Part shown: piece by piece, positions 62,112 to 64,000 of the stretch
How the letters are laid out: the number at the start of each line of letters is the position of its first letter
Position numbering within the stretch: the stretch's first letter is position 1
Assembly: GCA_017629245.1 (NCBI GenBank)
Contig: JAGBXO010000004.1
Location: 48,672-112,671 of the forward strand
Length of the DNA: 64,000 nt
From: Alphaproteobacteria bacterium
GTDB lineage: Bacteria; Pseudomonadota; Alphaproteobacteria; Rs-D84
Direction of reading: 5' to 3'
Program-made: the position numbers and the translations under genes
The notes under the pieces: model-generated
Seen by the model: only the letters and a program-made list of their open reading frames with translations
What the model was told of the DNA's origin: nothing
The model's database searches: none

Positions 62112-64000
62112 ATGAAAAATTTACTTTGCATTTTTACAATATTCCTGGGAACATGCGTAATAAACACTCACACTGCATACGCAACTATCACAGTAGATCA
62201 AGTCAATAGCTGTAACCGCAACATCCTTGAATTATTCGAACAATATTGTGATGATGAAGGCTATCGCACCAGCAACGATGTTACAGCAACACCATCATGG
62301 GGTGAATACAATTTATCGGACGGCAAAATCAATATAGGTTGCTATAAATACAAAAAATCGAAATATAAAAAAAAATTAGGAGAAAAACTGGTTGAAAAAT
62401 GCGGTTTCTCAGAAGACGACATCATCATAACAACCCCCACACGCCCCGAAACAACTATAACATGGCCCATACAAGGTAGAGTTATAGATTCCGAAGGTGC
62501 AGTAGTTCAAGCAAATGTATTTATAGAGAATTCAAAAAGTTCCAGCGGATCAGTATGTGGCAATGCTACCGATGTAGACGGATATTTTAAAATAAGCAAC
62601 TGTATCGACGTACCCGCTGCCCCACAACTGACAATAAGCCATATCTCGTATACCACAAAAAAAATCCCTCTGTCATCTTTCACAAATGGTCAAACAATAA
62701 CAATGTCTGACGAAGATAAGGTCCTGAAAGAAGTACTGATCGTCGCATGCCCTCTATCCGATCCAAAATACCCTGGAGCAACCGACTTTCAACGTGCCGA
62801 AGATAATAACTGCTATCCAATCGAATGTAATGAACCAGAATATAAACTGGTCGGTACAGCCGGCACAAAAGATGCAAAATGTGAACCGCAAAAATGCGAA
62901 ATAGACAATGCCACCATCTCACACTGGGAAACCACAGATATGAAACAATGGGTTTGCATCGCAGACGATTGCAAAGAAGGATATAAAAAAAATACCGACG
63001 GGACTGCCTGTATCAAAATGCTAAAAAAATGCACAGACGAACAAAAATCTGCACATCCAAATGCAACCGAAACAGGAATTAAAGAAGGTACAAACCCTGA
63101 ACAATGTATCGCACTGGAATGCGAATGTGGATATGACCTGGTGGATGAAAAATGTGTCCAGTGGCCCGCAACTGGCAAAAAATGCACCGCAGATACAAAA
63201 CCTGATCTGCCCAGTCACGCAACCGGCGCAATAATGAAATGCAATACCAAGGGCAAGGCATATTGTGAAGTTACGGGTTGCGAAAATAACTACACCCAAA
63301 ACGACAGCAACACCAAGTGTGAAAAACTGCGTGGGGAATGTACACACAACGATCCAAATGTAAAAAAAGCAAAATATAAAACAGTAAATGGTAATCGCAT
63401 CTGTGTAATTACAAAATGTAACGACGGATATATGCCCAGCGAAGACGGCCAAAAATGCGAGGTCAGCGAAGGCCCCTGCAACGAAGCACAACTGGCAACG
63501 GTTGAAAATGCGACCAAAGGCGAACTAAAAAAAGGAAAATGTCGCGCCACAGAATGCAAACCGGGCTACGAGGTTGAAAAACACAAATGTGTTGAAATCG
63601 AAGGCAACTGTGATCCGAAACCAGAAAATGCAAAAAAATCGCACCGAGAATTTGATTCCAACACACAAGCCGAAGTCTGCATAATTGACGAATGCAAAAA
63701 CGGATACAAAGTCAGCGATGACAGCAAATCTTGTATAGAGATTGAAAAACCTAAATTATCCCAGGAAGACTCTAAAAAGAAAATAGATGAACTGCAAAAG
63801 AATGCAGATGCAATGAAAGAAAAAGAACAGTCAACTGCCAATAAATTGTTGGGTGGTGCGGCAATTGGCGCAACCGGTATCGGCGCAATGCAGGCGGCAT
63901 CGGCATATTCTGAACAACAGGCCGACGAAGAAGCAGAACAAGCAATGAAGGCATATCTGGCCACATTCCATTGCAACTATGGTGGCGGAATAAATGTACA
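62112..64000 (+). CDS. Cys-rich exported protein with carboxypeptidase-regulatory-like domain (partial)
   Basis: The frame runs open to the right edge (629 codons so far). Signal peptide MKNLLCIFTIFLGTCVI followed by NTHTAYA; an N-terminal domain; a CarboxypepD_reg-like domain (~120-205: WPIQGRVIDSEGAVVQA then ATDVDGYFKIS, and DKVLKEVLIVAC, similar to the plug-proximal segment of SusC-type receptors); then at least six Cys repeats of about 45-50 residues ending C-x2-GY or C-x-CGY; and a Gly/Ala hydrophobic stretch (LLGGAAIGATGIGAMQAAS) as in its paralogues. It would be missed by an ORF scan that needs a stop codon. Probably operonic with the previous two genes. Confidence 0.75.
   Translation, partial: MKNLLCIFTIFLGTCVINTHTAYATITVDQVNSCNRNILELFEQYCDDEGYRTSNDVTATPSWGEYNLSDGKINIGCYKYKKSKYKKKLGEKLVEKCGFSEDDIIITTPTRPETTITWPIQGRVIDSEGAVVQANVFIENSKSSSGSVCGNATDVDGYFKISNCIDVPAAPQLTISHISYTTKKIPLSSFTNGQTITMSDEDKVLKEVLIVACPLSDPKYPGATDFQRAEDNNCYPIECNEPEYKLVGTAGTKDAKCEPQKCEIDNATISHWETTDMKQWVCIADDCKEGYKKNTDGTACIKMLKKCTDEQKSAHPNATETGIKEGTNPEQCIALECECGYDLVDEKCVQWPATGKKCTADTKPDLPSHATGAIMKCNTKGKAYCEVTGCENNYTQNDSNTKCEKLRGECTHNDPNVKKAKYKTVNGNRICVITKCNDGYMPSEDGQKCEVSEGPCNEAQLATVENATKGELKKGKCRATECKPGYEVEKHKCVEIEGNCDPKPENAKKSHREFDSNTQAEVCIIDECKNGYKVSDDSKSCIEIEKPKLSQEDSKKKIDELQKNADAMKEKEQSTANKLLGGAAIGATGIGAMQAASAYSEQQADEEAEQAMKAYLATFHCNYGGGINV

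Overview
The window looks like a stretch of chromosome from an uncultured, probably host-associated and anaerobic Gram-negative bacterium, most likely an alphaproteobacterium. Support: a CcrM-type GANTC methyltransferase, a CarD/CdnL regulator, LptB/LptC, a BamE-like lipoprotein, two C-terminal autotransporter beta-domains, and a pyruvate:ferredoxin oxidoreductase (NifJ) that implies fermentative life. The DNA is A+T-leaning. Genes are mostly short transcription units, many closed by a strong GC hairpin with a U-tract. The taxonomic statement is inference; no 16S or phylogeny is available here.

Layout. 0-11.4 kb: the 3' end of a leucine-rich-repeat surface protein, an N-domain-less ClpB with its own heat-shock-like promoter, a DUF4301 protein, rpmB with tRNA-Leu, CarD, a secreted Cys protein, BamE, NifJ and a ClpP-like protease. 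11.4-11.7 kb: a gene-free array of structured repeats. 11.7-17.4 kb: efp, ppa, a CtpA protease, a two-gene Fic-like plus APH-like-kinase operon, then lptC-lptB. 17.5-31.3 kb: secreted and lipoproteins, an isolated VirB11-type ATPase, CorA, several unknowns, an acyl-CoA ligase between two inverted tRNA-Pro genes, ccrM, nrdR, a lytic transglycosylase, rpsU and tRNA-Ala. 31.4-39.4 kb: an alpha/beta hydrolase, an MsbA-like ABC exporter, a four-repeat unknown protein and a Pmp-type autotransporter. 39.6-64 kb: an envelope/secretome region dominated by a paralogous family of large Cys-rich exported proteins, interrupted by infA, the rpsF-rpsR-rplI operon, fabI and a subtilase-like autotransporter.

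How the parts relate. Housekeeping genes (ribosomal proteins, IF-1, EF-P, PPase, FabI, CcrM, NrdR) are interspersed with a large investment in the envelope: LPS transport, outer-membrane assembly, autotransporters, and at least four proteins sharing an N-terminal motif C-x3-Y-x2-CMD-x-FC followed by a CxCS pair, plus looser relatives at 59-64 kb. One family member carries an in-frame TAG.

Strongest candidates for undescribed biology: (1) the Cys-rich exported protein family at 39.6-64 kb; (2) the Fic-like/kinase operon, whose Fic motif has lost its catalytic His and whose -10 box lies exactly inside a TGTAC inverted repeat; (3) the ~86-bp-period structured repeat array at 11.39-11.68 kb; (4) a 35-codon Cys-containing ORF with a structured leader. 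Several promoters place the predicted transcription start at or within a few bases of the start codon, suggesting frequent leaderless or near-leaderless mRNAs.
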